Shown here: one piece after another, positions 40,148 to 48,337 of the stretch | Numbering within the stretch: the stretch's first letter is position 1 | Layout of the letters: each line of letters begins with the position of its first letter | Origin: Stenotrophomonas sp. VV52 | Lineage (GTDB): Bacteria > Pseudomonadota > Gammaproteobacteria > Xanthomonadales > Xanthomonadaceae | Direction: 5' to 3' | Assembly: GCF_002893095.1 (NCBI RefSeq) | Contig: NZ_PKQQ01000002.1 | Span: 62,001 to 126,000, forward strand | DNA: 64,000 nt | Notes under the pieces: generated by a model | Seen by the model: the letters and a program-made list of their open reading frames with translations, nothing else | Databases searched by the model: none | What the model was told of the DNA's origin: nothing | Translations under genes and position numbers: made by a program

Positions 40148-41519
40148 AACCCGCGCCCCCAGCTCGCTGCGGCGCACGCTCACCCTGTACCTGGGCGTGC
40201 TGCTGGCGGTGTTCGCGGTGGCGTTGCTGTTCGCCGCGCGCGACTACGGCCAGCGTGCCGCCAACCGGTCCTACGACCATCTGCTGGTGTCGTCCGCCTT
40301 GTCCATCATCGACTCGGTGGCGCTGGTGGATGCGCAGTGGCAGGTGGATCTTCCCTATGCCTCGCTCGACCTGCTGGCGATGGCGCCGGATGATCGCGTG
40401 TTCTACCGCGTCTATGACGCGAAGGGCCGCACGGTCACTGGTTACCCGGACCTGCCGCCGCCGCCACGCACGCCCACCGACGAACCGCAGTTGTTCGATG
40501 CGCAGTACAGCGGGGAAACCGTTCGGTTCGTAGTGGTGTCGCGTCGCGTTTCATCGCCCTCGGCCCAGGCTGAAGTGCGGGTGCAGGTGGGACAGACCCG
40601 CTTGGCGCGCGAAGCGGTGGCGCAGGAGATCGTCAACCGTGCGTTGATCGCCATTGTGGTTCTTTCGCTTCTGTCGTTGGCACTGGTCGCGTTCGGCGTA
40701 CACCGCGCGTTCCGTCCGCTGGTGAAGGTGGAGCGCGAACTCTCGCGGCGCGAGCCGTCCGACCTGAGCCCGTTGGACGCCCGCGTGCCGCGCGAGATGG
40801 ACCAGATGGTGGCCGCCTTGAATCGCTTCATGGCGCGCTTGTCCACCAGCAATGAAACCCTGCGCGCCTTCATGGCCGAAGCCGCCCACCAGATGCGCAC
40901 CCCGTTGGCCGCGCTGCGCGCCCAGGCACAGCTCGCACTGGACGACGAAGACCCCGAAGACATGCACCGCAGTTTGGTCGCCATCGACCGCAACGCCACC
41001 CACATGAGCCGCCTGCTCAACCAGCTGCTCAGCGATGCCAGCGTCATCCACCGTTCCAACCTGCAGCGCTTCGCGCCGGTGGACATGGTGGAAACCGTGC
41101 ACCAGGCGCTGCATGAAGCGCTGCCGCAGGCGTTGCCGGCCCCGCGCGTGCAGCTGGCCGTAGGTGTGGCATCCAGCCGCGTGCAGGGCGACGCGCTGCT
41201 GCTGCGCGAAGCGATCAAGAACCTGATCGACAACGCCATCAAATACGGCGGCGACGGCCCGCTGCAGGTGGCGCTCACCGAAGAAGCACAGCACTGCGTC
41301 ATCACCATTGCCGACCATGGCCCGGGCATTCCACCCGGCGACGCCGAGCGCGTCTTCGAGCGTTTCGCCCGCGGCGAAGAAGCCCCCGCGGGCGGGGCAG
41401 GGCTGGGCTTGGCCATCGTCAAGCGCGTAGTGGATAGCCACGGCGGCCACATCGACCTGAGCAACCGCCCGGGCGGCGGGCTGGTTGCCACCATTCGTTT
41501 GCCGAGGCTGCACGCATGA
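40134..41519 (+). CDS. Sensor histidine kinase (TctE-like)
   Basis: A 461-residue membrane kinase with two transmembrane helices (about residues 17-37 and 168-190) bounding a 130-residue periplasmic sensor of the TctE type, then a HAMP-like region, a phosphoacceptor helix AEAAHQMRTPLAAL (His252), N box NLIDNAIKYG and G boxes DHGPGIP and GAGLGLAI. It phosphorylates the regulator encoded just upstream. Its stop overlaps the next gene by ATGA, so a periplasmic binding protein is co-translated. Confidence 0.9.
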   Translation: MPKAETRAPSSLRRTLTLYLGVLLAVFAVALLFAARDYGQRAANRSYDHLLVSSALSIIDSVALVDAQWQVDLPYASLDLLAMAPDDRVFYRVYDAKGRTVTGYPDLPPPPRTPTDEPQLFDAQYSGETVRFVVVSRRVSSPSAQAEVRVQVGQTRLAREAVAQEIVNRALIAIVVLSLLSLALVAFGVHRAFRPLVKVERELSRREPSDLSPLDARVPREMDQMVAALNRFMARLSTSNETLRAFMAEAAHQMRTPLAALRAQAQLALDDEDPEDMHRSLVAIDRNATHMSRLLNQLLSDASVIHRSNLQRFAPVDMVETVHQALHEALPQALPAPRVQLAVGVASSRVQGDALLLREAIKNLIDNAIKYGGDGPLQVALTEEAQHCVITIADHGPGIPPGDAERVFERFARGEEAPAGGAGLGLAIVKRVVDSHGGHIDLSNRPGGGLVATIRLPRLHA

Positions 41520-42595
41520 TGCGCACTACCCTCATTCCTGGCGCGCTCGCGCGGGTGATGCGCCCGTCGGGCATGGCCCTGCTGCTCATCAGTGGCCATG
41601 CTCTGGCTGCACCCGGCGACATCCAGCGCTTCCCGGCCAACGGCACAGCCACGTCGGAACTGCGCATCCACGGTTCGACAGACATCGAAGTCTTCAGCAC
41701 CGTCATCGCCGACTACCAGCGCCTGTACCCGGGCACGGAGGTTGTATACGAAGATGTCATCACCCAGGACATGTACGCCCAGTACCTGCGCGACCGGAAC
41801 CGTCCCGACGGCCCGGACATGCTGATCAGCAGCGGCATGGACCTGCAGGCCAAGCTGGTCAACGACGGCTACGCCCTCTCGCACCGCTCCCCGCAGACCG
41901 AAGCACTGCCCGCGTGGGCGCAGTGGCGGCATGAAGCCTTCGGCATCAGCTACGAACCGGTAGCGATGGTCTACAACACCCGCACCCTGCCAGCCGCCCG
42001 CGTCCCCCGCACCCGCAGCCAGCTGCTGGAACTGCTGCGCGCCCCGGATGCCCCGCTGGCCGGCAAGGTGGGCACGTACGACGTGGAACGAAGCAGCGTG
42101 GGGTATCTGCTTGCCACCCAGGACGGCCAGCGCGGCAGCATGGCGGGTGCATTGCTGGGCGCGCTCGGCGACAACCAGGTGCAGCTGGAAGAGCGCACGG
42201 GTGTGTTGCTGGACAAGGTAAGCAGCGGCCAACTCTCACTGGTCTACAACGTGCTGGGTTCGTACGCGCAGGCGCGGATTGATGCAGGTGCCCCACTGGG
42301 AATAGTGGAGCCGGAGGACTACACGCTGGTAGTCCTGCGCACCGCCGTGATTCCGCGCACGGCCCACAACGCCACCGAAGCACGGCGCTTCCTCGATTAC
42401 CTGCTGTCACCACGAGGCCAGCAGGTGCTATCCCGTGAAGCCAGGCTCATGTCGATCCTCCCCAACCAGCGCAGCCCGACGCCGGGGCGCAGCTACCGCC
42501 CGATCCTGCTGGGCCCGGGGTTGCTGGTCTACCTGGATGGCCTGAAACGCCGCCAGTTCCTGGACGCCTGGAAGGGCAGTACCCAGCCCCGCTGA
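41516..42595 (+). CDS. Periplasmic substrate-binding protein (iron/thiamine-type fold) in the sensor operon
   Basis: A 359-residue exported protein of the extracellular solute-binding class (ELRIHGSTDIEVFSTVIADYQ, then YEDVITQDMY, AFGISYEPVAMVYNTRTL, and FLDYLLSPRGQQVLS near the C-terminus). The signal peptide is MALLLISGHALAA. It is joined by ATGA to the kinase gene, and no ABC permease or ATPase is near. It most likely presents a carboxylate ligand to the sensor domain of the kinase rather than to an ABC transporter. Ligand is not visible in the sequence. Confidence 0.82.
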   Translation: MMRTTLIPGALARVMRPSGMALLLISGHALAAPGDIQRFPANGTATSELRIHGSTDIEVFSTVIADYQRLYPGTEVVYEDVITQDMYAQYLRDRNRPDGPDMLISSGMDLQAKLVNDGYALSHRSPQTEALPAWAQWRHEAFGISYEPVAMVYNTRTLPAARVPRTRSQLLELLRAPDAPLAGKVGTYDVERSSVGYLLATQDGQRGSMAGALLGALGDNQVQLEERTGVLLDKVSSGQLSLVYNVLGSYAQARIDAGAPLGIVEPEDYTLVVLRTAVIPRTAHNATEARRFLDYLLSPRGQQVLSREARLMSILPNQRSPTPGRSYRPILLGPGLLVYLDGLKRRQFLDAWKGSTQPR

Positions 42596-42599
42596 CTCG

Positions 42600-42697
42600 G
42601 TAGCGCCGGGCTCTGCCCGGCCGCTCTTCGTTGCGCGCCGACCATCAACGAATTCGCAGGTAATTCACCCCGGTAGATCCACGCCCTGCGTGGATGC
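42600..42697 (+). repeat. Two direct GTAG-type REP elements of different subfamilies
   Basis: 42600-42623 (GCCGGGCTCTGCCCGGC type) and 42673-42697 (ATCCACGCCCTGCGTGGAT type), both on the plus strand between the binding-protein gene and the LuxR regulator. Confidence 0.8.
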
Positions 42698-42735
42698 TCT
42701 TCGCGCCAACCCAAACCCCCCCCCTACAATGCCCC

Positions 42736-43389
42736 ATGAGCGAAATCACCATCCTCGTGGCCGACGACCACCCGCTACTCCGCGCCGCCGTGGTCCATTC
42801 CCTGCGCCAGGCCCTCCCGGCCGTCCAGGTCATCGAAGTCGCCAGCGCGCAGTCGCTCGAAGCGGCGTTGAACCAGCACCCCGAAATCGAACTCGTCCTC
42901 CTCGACCTCACCATGCCCGGCGCCCGGGGCTTCTCCTCACTGCTCCACGTACGAGGCTCGCACCCGGACATCCCGGTGGTGATCGTCTCCTCCAACGACC
43001 ACCCCCGCGTCATCCGCCGCGCCCAGCAGTTCGGTGCCGCTGGCTTCATTCCCAAATCGGCCCCGGCAGAAACCATCGGCCAGGCCGTCGCCGCCGTCCT
43101 CGACGGCAGCCTCTGGTTCCCCGCCATGGCCGCAGAGCGCTCCGAATCCGACGCCCTGCTCGCCGCCCGCCTCGCCCAGCTCACCCCGCAGCAGTTCCGC
43201 GTCCTGCTCTCGCTCGCAGATGGCCTGCTCAACAAACAGATCGCCTACGAACTGGGCCTGGCCGAAAACACCGTAAAGGTGCACGTCACCGCCATCCTCA
43301 AAAAGCTCGAATGCCACAGCCGCACCCAGGCCGCCGTGCTGGTGAAGGCGTTGGAACCCGAAGGTGACGCAGGCGCAGACCTGACGTAA
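42736..43389 (+). CDS. LuxR/NarL-family response regulator
   Basis: A 217-residue regulator with a receiver domain (VADDHPLLR, phospho-Asp57 in LLDLTMPGARG, Lys in IPKSAP) and a LuxR-type helix-turn-helix (about residues 150-205, GLLNKQIAYELGLAENTVKVH). The likely partner is the hybrid kinase encoded convergently 2.2 kb downstream; a SymE/HEPN cassette separates the two. The start MSEITI has an ATG at 42736. Confidence 0.88.
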   Translation: MSEITILVADDHPLLRAAVVHSLRQALPAVQVIEVASAQSLEAALNQHPEIELVLLDLTMPGARGFSSLLHVRGSHPDIPVVIVSSNDHPRVIRRAQQFGAAGFIPKSAPAETIGQAVAAVLDGSLWFPAMAAERSESDALLAARLAQLTPQQFRVLLSLADGLLNKQIAYELGLAENTVKVHVTAILKKLECHSRTQAAVLVKALEPEGDAGADLT

Positions 43390-43457
43390 CACCGAGCTCG
43401 ACACGTCCGCTTCAGGCCGGCGTGACATCGGACTCCGCTTGGCCGCATCGGCCCGAC

Positions 43458-43746
43458 GTAGCGCCGGGCTCTGCCCGGCCGCGTCCGGCGTCGGAACTGG
43501 AACCGGAACCGGCACCGGCACCGGCACCGGCGGCGGCGGCGGCGGTAGGGTCGCACCCCAGTCGACCGCCGACCTTGCTCATCAGCGCGATGGGGCATGA
43601 CCCAAACCGAAGACAGGCTTCTCTCCGTCCGCTATCACCGAGCATCCGCGCGGACACTCAAACAAGAGCACGTTGCCCTCAAGCTGCGGCCAGTGCTTCA
43701 TAGCACGCATAACACATCCGCTCGGCCGGGCAGAGCCCGGCGCTAC
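43458..43746. repeat. REP cluster with a GGCACC/GGC simple repeat
   Basis: Within the 630-bp gap without a gene (43390-44022): a REP at 43458-43482 (+), a G/C microsatellite of CCGGAA, CCGGCA and CGG units at about 43492-43545, a partial copy of the 147-bp cassette repeat at 43544-43604, and a REP at 43723-43746 (-). No coding capacity was found. Confidence 0.75.
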
Positions 43747-43858
43747 GGTGGGAATGTGTTGATCGCGACGTTCAGTAGTGCGTGCCTATCGAAACCTCAA
43801 TATCATTCCAAACAAGCAATTTCACTTTGCGTGCGGCGTGGCGCATGGTGTTGCCTCG

Positions 43859-44003
43859 GAGCCTGAAAACTCCTCAAACACGCAGCTGTGGATGTCCAAT
43901 GTCGGGAGGGTGGCGAAATACAACACCCTCGCGGAAATACGTCATGCCGTGTGTGTTTGAGCGGTTTCAGCCTCCCGACTCCCTCGCCATTCCGGCGAGG
44001 GAG
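43859..44003 (+). promoter_or_regulatory. Structured leader of the SymE-like gene
   Basis: Three inverted repeats can form in part exclusively: 43859-43882 with 43950-43973 (imperfect, about 20 of 24), GTCGGGAGG (43901-43909) with CCTCCCGAC (43971-43979), and the perfect CTCCCTCGCC/GGCGAGGGAG hairpin (43979-44003) that ends eight bases before the Shine-Dalgarno. Alternative folding or an antisense RNA may control translation. Confidence 0.45.
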
Positions 44004-44022
44004 ACTTCCACGGAGGTGGCAA

Positions 44023-44349
44023 ATGCGTCGTTCGAATTCCGAAGTTCCCTCAACCGAGCAACCCCAGACCCGTATCGGCATGCATGCGCCCGATACGCTG
44101 CGCATTGGCTCGCTTAGCCACCCTGGCGGTGTGCCAATGCCCGACGGTGGGCGCATTCCTTGCCTGATGTTGCGTGGCATGTGGATGGAGCGATTTGAGC
44201 TGCCGGTGGGTGGCAAGGTGATCGTGGAAGTGGAGCCGAAGCGGATCACGTTGACGCTGGATGAAACGCCGATTCCGGTGCCGTACCGGTATCGCGATCA
44301 TGCGCCGAAGAAGAAGCGTCGCGCGACAGATGCCGATGGACAAATGTGA
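44023..44349 (+). CDS. SymE-like type I toxin
   Basis: A 108-residue protein. The core IPCLMLRGMWMERFELPVGGKVIVEVEPKRITLTL matches the SymE family, an AbrB-like fold toxin described as an RNA endonuclease or DNA-condensing protein under control of an antisense RNA (SymR) in E. coli. A lysine-rich tail KKKRR follows. CGGAGG lies six bases before the ATG; the longer upstream frame has no start signal. A strongly folded leader precedes it. The REP repeat begins two bases after the stop. Confidence 0.72.
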   Translation: MRRSNSEVPSTEQPQTRIGMHAPDTLRIGSLSHPGGVPMPDGGRIPCLMLRGMWMERFELPVGGKVIVEVEPKRITLTLDETPIPVPYRYRDHAPKKKRRATDADGQM

Positions 44350-44351
44350 TC

Positions 44352-44498
44352 GGTAGGGTCGCATCCCAATCGACCGCAGACCATGGTTGTGCGGTCGGTA
44401 GGGCATGACATTCGGCGGAGAAGCGCGTTTCGGTTTGGGGTCATGCCTTTGTCGCGGTGATCACCGTTACGTGCAGTCGACCGGGGTGCGACCCTACC
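44352..44498. repeat. 147-bp repeat, left copy (inverted REP pair with conserved spacer)
   Basis: Begins GGTAGGGTCGCATCCC and ends GGGGTGCGACCCTACC; inside are CCATGGTTGTGCGGTCGGTA and the two halves GGGCATGAC and GTCATGCC. A near-identical copy lies at 45467-45614, the other side of the Abi/HEPN gene, in the same orientation. Confidence 0.88.
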
Positions 44499-44662
44499 AA
44501 GCGGGTCATGCACGTTGTGGATCCATACCGCGCTTCTACGGCAGAAGTCTCGTCAGACTAGTTCTGCGCTTTCCGTAGGGCGCGCCTGATGGTGGAGATA
44601 TGTCATTCCCCACAGAATGACTGGGCGGATCGACCGCGCTTGTCTTCGAGAGCATCACCCTG

Positions 44663-44693
44663 AAAAAAGACTGGCCCCGCGAACGGGGCCAGT
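44663..44693 (-). terminator. Minus-strand intrinsic terminator without an annotated gene
   Basis: ACTGGCCCCG and CGGGGCCAGT form a 10-bp stem with a four-base loop, with six A on its left that become a T-run on the minus strand. No minus-strand gene lies upstream of it; a transcript ending here would be antisense to the start of the Abi gene. Confidence 0.65.
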
Positions 44694-44799
44694 ACGTACC
44701 TAGTGTCATCACCAGTAATGGTGGCTGGGAGAGGACGTGTTCCTAGGGCGGCAAGCGAAGGCTATCAGAACCTCCTGCTGGAGCAAAGTGAAGCGAAAG

Positions 44800-45471
44800 A
44801 TGGACTGGCACCAGATGGAGCGCAACTTCTCGGCCGCAAGGATCGGGCGATACAAGGTCGCTCGCGGGGGCGACAGAGTGTTGGCGGTTTCAGACTACTC
44901 CCGGAACCTGCACCTGGCAGAGTCGATGATGCCGATGCTCAACGTGCTTGAGGTTGGACTCCGTAACGCGCTCTATGAACGCCTTGCCTGCTTGTATCGA
45001 AGGGAGGACTGGTGGGTTGAGTGGAGCGGTCGGTCCGAGTTCGCCCGATTATCGCGCTCGGTAGAGGAGGCCAAAAGCAAGTTGACGACCCGTCGAGAAC
45101 GAGTCATTCCCGACAAGGTTCTGGCTGAGCTCACGTTCGGTTTCTGGTGCACTCTCTTCAATGCAAGCTACCAAGGCGAACTATGGAAAGAACTTCGCTT
45201 GGCGTTTCCGGCCTGTCCTCGGGACGAACGGAAACGGCGCACAGTTTGCGGCGCGTTGAATCAGGTGCGCGCGCTTCGGAATCGCGTCTTCCATCACGAG
45301 CCGCTCCTTTGGATGAAGCCAAATCTCAGTGAGCAACATGGCAAAGGCGTAATGGTCGTCGGTTGGATCGATCCTGCCCTCGCCGCATGGTTGGCGAGGC
45401 ATGATCGATTTCCGGACATCTGGCCGGATGGGCCACGAAGCTGCATGGACCGATCCGACGGGGCCTGGTAG
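44800..45471 (+). CDS. Abi-family protein with a HEPN RNase motif
   Basis: A 223-residue protein of the Abi_2 type (AbiD/AbiF), which act in abortive infection. The N-terminal MERNFSAARIGRYKVARGGD and LNVLEVGLRNALYERLA are typical. The C-terminal NQVRALRNRVFHHEPL holds the HEPN catalytic pattern R-N-x3-H (Arg160, His165), found in metal-independent RNases. GTG 44737 would add 21 residues. The stop codon TAG is the GTAG head of the right 147-bp repeat. Codon bias is weaker than in neighbours, which fits transfer. No separate antitoxin protein is present. Confidence 0.8.
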   Translation: MDWHQMERNFSAARIGRYKVARGGDRVLAVSDYSRNLHLAESMMPMLNVLEVGLRNALYERLACLYRREDWWVEWSGRSEFARLSRSVEEAKSKLTTRRERVIPDKVLAELTFGFWCTLFNASYQGELWKELRLAFPACPRDERKRRTVCGALNQVRALRNRVFHHEPLLWMKPNLSEQHGKGVMVVGWIDPALAAWLARHDRFPDIWPDGPRSCMDRSDGAW

Positions 45472-45614
45472 GGTCGCATCCCAATCGACCGCCAACCATG
45501 GTTGTGCGGTCGGTAGGGCATGACCTGCGGCGGAGAAGCGCGTTTTCGGTTTCAGGTCATGCCTTCGTCGCACGTATCACCGTTACGTGCAGTCGACCGG
45601 GGTGCGACCCTACC
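45467..45614. repeat. 148-bp repeat, right copy
   Basis: Same sequence order as the copy at 44352-44498 with few changes (for example GCAGACC against GCCAACC). Its GTAG forms the stop codon of the Abi gene at its left end. Confidence 0.88.
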
Positions 45615-45632
45615 AAAGCGGTCCCTGCGGAG

Positions 45633-48281
45633 TTATGCCCTGTGCCGCACCAGCAACTGCGTCATCAACGCCCGCAACGCCGGCGGGCGGACCGGCTTGG
45701 AGAGGAAGCCCCAGCCATTCTCTGCTGCATGCGCCTTCAGCGCGTCGTCGCGCTCGGCGGTGACCAGGATCACCGGCGGGCGCGCCTGCCATAGTTCGCA
45801 CAGATGCTCGTACAGGTCCGGACCATGCCACTGGCCCATGCGTACGTCCAGCAGCAACAACTGTGGCACGTTGAAGGTGGAGGCGATCTCCAGCGCGGCC
45901 TGCGGGCCATCTGCCAGCTCCACCACGCAGCCCCAGCGCTCCAGCAGGGCGCGGGTGGCGGCGCACACGCGCGGGTCGTCGTCAATGCTCCATACCCGGC
46001 ACTGGCGCAGCGGGCTGTCGTCGCCCGCATCCACGGGTGCCACGGGTGCGGGCGCAGGCGCGGGAATCGCGGCCGCATCGCCCAGCGCCACCGTTACCGC
46101 GAATACGCTGCCTTGGCCTAAGGTGGAACGAAGGCTGATGCGGTGGCCCAACAGGCGGCCGATGCGCTCCACGATTGCCAACCCCAACCCGGCGCCGCGC
46201 TCCTGGTCCACGCCATCGTCCAGCCGGCGGAACTCTTCGAAGATCTCACCCTGCAGGCTTTCCGGAATGCCCGGGCCCTGGTCGTGCACTTCAATGCGCA
46301 GCTGGTCGCCCACGCGCCGGCAGCCGATCAACACCCGACCGCGCGGGGTGTAGCGCAGTGCGTTGGAAAGGAAATTCTGCAGGATGCGGCGCAGCAGCGC
46401 TTCATCGCTGACCACCACGGCGCGCGTGTCTACCCAGTCCAGCTGCAGGCCACGGCTCTGCGCGGCAATGCCGAACTCGCGCGCCAGCGTTTCCAGCAGC
46501 GGTGACAGCGCAAACGCGTGCACGTGCGTCTGCAATGTACCCGACTCCAGCCGCGAGATATCCAGCAGGCTGTTGAGGATGGAGTCCTGCGCCGCCAGTG
46601 CGGCATCCACATGCTCGCTCAGCTCTCGCGCATCGCCACTCAACTTGCCGCGCAGTACCGATACGAACATGCGCGCGGCATTCAACGGCTGCAGCAGGTC
46701 ATGCACAGCCGAGGCCACGAAGCGACTCTTGTAGCGGTTGGCCCGCTCGGCCTCGCGGCGCGCTTCGTCCAGGTCGCGGGTGCGCTCGGCCACGCGGTGT
46801 TCCAGCGCGTCGGCCAGCGAGCGTAGTTCGCGTGCGGTGTTCTTGTAGGCGGTGATGTCGGCGTAGCTGGTGACGAAGCCGCCGTCCGGCAGCGGGTTGC
46901 CGCGGATCTCCAGCACGGTGCCGTCGTCTTTCTCGCTCTCGCGCATGTGCGGGCGGCCGCTGCGCAGGTGGTTCAGGCGGCGCTCGATGGCCTCTTCAAT
47001 CGGACCGGGGCCAAGCAGGCCGCGCCGGGCGTTGAAGCGGAAGGCGTCGGCAATCGGGCGCCCCACCTGGATCAGGTCCGGCGGGAAGCGGAACAGTTCC
47101 AGGTAGCGCGCGTTCCACGCCACCAGCCGTTGTTCGCTGTCGATCACCACCACGCCCTGCGGCAGGTGGGCGAGGCTGCGGGCCAGGCCGCTGTCGGCCT
47201 GCTGCGCGGCCTGCAGGATGCCGTCCTGCGCGGTACGCAGTTCCTGTGCGTGCTGCTGAAGCACCGCTTCCAGCTCCAGCCGGCTGCGCTGGCGGTGCGA
47301 TGCCAGGCGGCGCCGCTGCTGCACGAACAGGGTAAGGAAGCACAGCGCCAGCCAGATGCCGCCCGCCGCCAGCGCGGTGCTGCGGCCCACGGCGGCGCTG
47401 GCACCGGCGTCGTGCAGCAGGTGCAGCTTCCAGTGCGGGTCGATCAGTACATAGGTCTGCCACAGCACAGGGCGGGGCAGGGAAGGTTGCTCCAGCCGCA
47501 CCATGCGGCCGCCGTCCTCCAGCAGGTTCAGCGTGCGCGAACGCAACGGCTGCAGCGAGCGGTCGGCGTACTGGCGGGTCGCCAGCATTTCTCGGCGCTC
47601 GGCCGGGGCGAGTGGGCGCAGCAGGCGGTAGCGCCAGTCATCGTGGTTGGACAGGAACACCACGTCGTGCGCGTCGCTGGCCATCACGATGTCCGGGCTC
47701 TGCAGCCATTCCTGTTCCAGCGCACGCAGTTCGATCTTGATCGCAATCACGCCGAGCACGCTGCCGTCGGTGTCGCGGATCGCCTGCGAGAGGAAGTAGC
47801 CCGGCACCGCCGTGGTCATGCCGATGCCGTAGAACCGCCCGCTGCCCTTTTCCATGGCCTGCTGGAAGTAGGGGCGGTAGCTGTAGTCCTCGCCCACGTT
47901 GGTGGTGGGCTGGTCCCAATTGCTGGCGGCCACGGCCACGCCATGGCGGTCGATCAGGGTGAGGGTGGAAGCGCGGGTTACGTTGTTGGCCTGCTGCAGT
48001 TTCAGGTTGAGACGGTGGCGCTCGGCATCATCCAGCGGCTGGCGCAATGCCTGCTGCAGGTCCGGGTCCAGCGCCATCACCTGCGGCAGGGTGCCGAAGC
48101 GGTCGATGCGCTGCTGCAGGGATTGCGCGTACAGGTCGAGCTGGCGGCGCACCTGGGTGCTTTCGGCCGCAAGGGCGCGCTGTTGCGCATAGCGGCCGGC
48201 AACAAGGCCGGCCAGCAGCGTACCGCCCACCATGACCAGCAGGGTCAGAAGCAGCGGGCGGTAGCGGGAGACGCGATACAT
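45633..48281 (-). CDS. Hybrid histidine kinase with DctB-like sensor, PAS and receiver
   Basis: An 882-residue membrane kinase. Helix 1 (residues 9-30) and helix 2 (about 303-322) enclose a double-Cache-type periplasmic sensor (GEDYSYRPYFQQAMEKGSGRF is the C4-dicarboxylate-sensor motif). Then follow a PAS domain (about 372-485), a coiled coil, a phosphoacceptor helix (SAVHDLLQPLNAARM, His527), an ATPase domain (NFLSNALRYT, GAGLGLAI) and a receiver (SIDDDPR, phospho-Asp812, LSKP). Probably senses succinate/malate/fumarate and controls dctA and the porin gene next to it, through the LuxR regulator at 42.7 kb. Confidence 0.9.
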   Translation of the reverse strand: MYRVSRYRPLLLTLLVMVGGTLLAGLVAGRYAQQRALAAESTQVRRQLDLYAQSLQQRIDRFGTLPQVMALDPDLQQALRQPLDDAERHRLNLKLQQANNVTRASTLTLIDRHGVAVAASNWDQPTTNVGEDYSYRPYFQQAMEKGSGRFYGIGMTTAVPGYFLSQAIRDTDGSVLGVIAIKIELRALEQEWLQSPDIVMASDAHDVVFLSNHDDWRYRLLRPLAPAERREMLATRQYADRSLQPLRSRTLNLLEDGGRMVRLEQPSLPRPVLWQTYVLIDPHWKLHLLHDAGASAAVGRSTALAAGGIWLALCFLTLFVQQRRRLASHRQRSRLELEAVLQQHAQELRTAQDGILQAAQQADSGLARSLAHLPQGVVVIDSEQRLVAWNARYLELFRFPPDLIQVGRPIADAFRFNARRGLLGPGPIEEAIERRLNHLRSGRPHMRESEKDDGTVLEIRGNPLPDGGFVTSYADITAYKNTARELRSLADALEHRVAERTRDLDEARREAERANRYKSRFVASAVHDLLQPLNAARMFVSVLRGKLSGDARELSEHVDAALAAQDSILNSLLDISRLESGTLQTHVHAFALSPLLETLAREFGIAAQSRGLQLDWVDTRAVVVSDEALLRRILQNFLSNALRYTPRGRVLIGCRRVGDQLRIEVHDQGPGIPESLQGEIFEEFRRLDDGVDQERGAGLGLAIVERIGRLLGHRISLRSTLGQGSVFAVTVALGDAAAIPAPAPAPVAPVDAGDDSPLRQCRVWSIDDDPRVCAATRALLERWGCVVELADGPQAALEIASTFNVPQLLLLDVRMGQWHGPDLYEHLCELWQARPPVILVTAERDDALKAHAAENGWGFLSKPVRPPALRALMTQLLVRHRA

Positions 48282-48301
48282 GGCGTCAGTTTACGGTGTA
48301 C

Positions 48302-48330
48302 CGGCGGGTGCACGTTGCGTGCACCCGCCG
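48302..48330. terminator. Perfect 13-bp hairpin after the porin gene
   Basis: CGGCGGGTGCACG-TTG-CGTGCACCCGCCG, lying between the porin stop (48338) and the kinase start. There is no T-run; it may attenuate read-through from porin into kinase or protect the porin mRNA. Confidence 0.5.
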
Positions 48331-48337
48331 TGGGATA

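Noticed and set aside
43492-43545. CCGGCA/CGG repeats considered as a CRISPR or phase-variable tract
   Set aside because: Units are six and three bases without spacers, and no gene reads through the tract, so neither CRISPR nor coding phase variation is supported.
43777-44117. Short frames between the LuxR regulator and SymE
   Set aside because: They overlap the inverted repeats of the SymE leader, have no ribosome-binding site and no homology I recognise.
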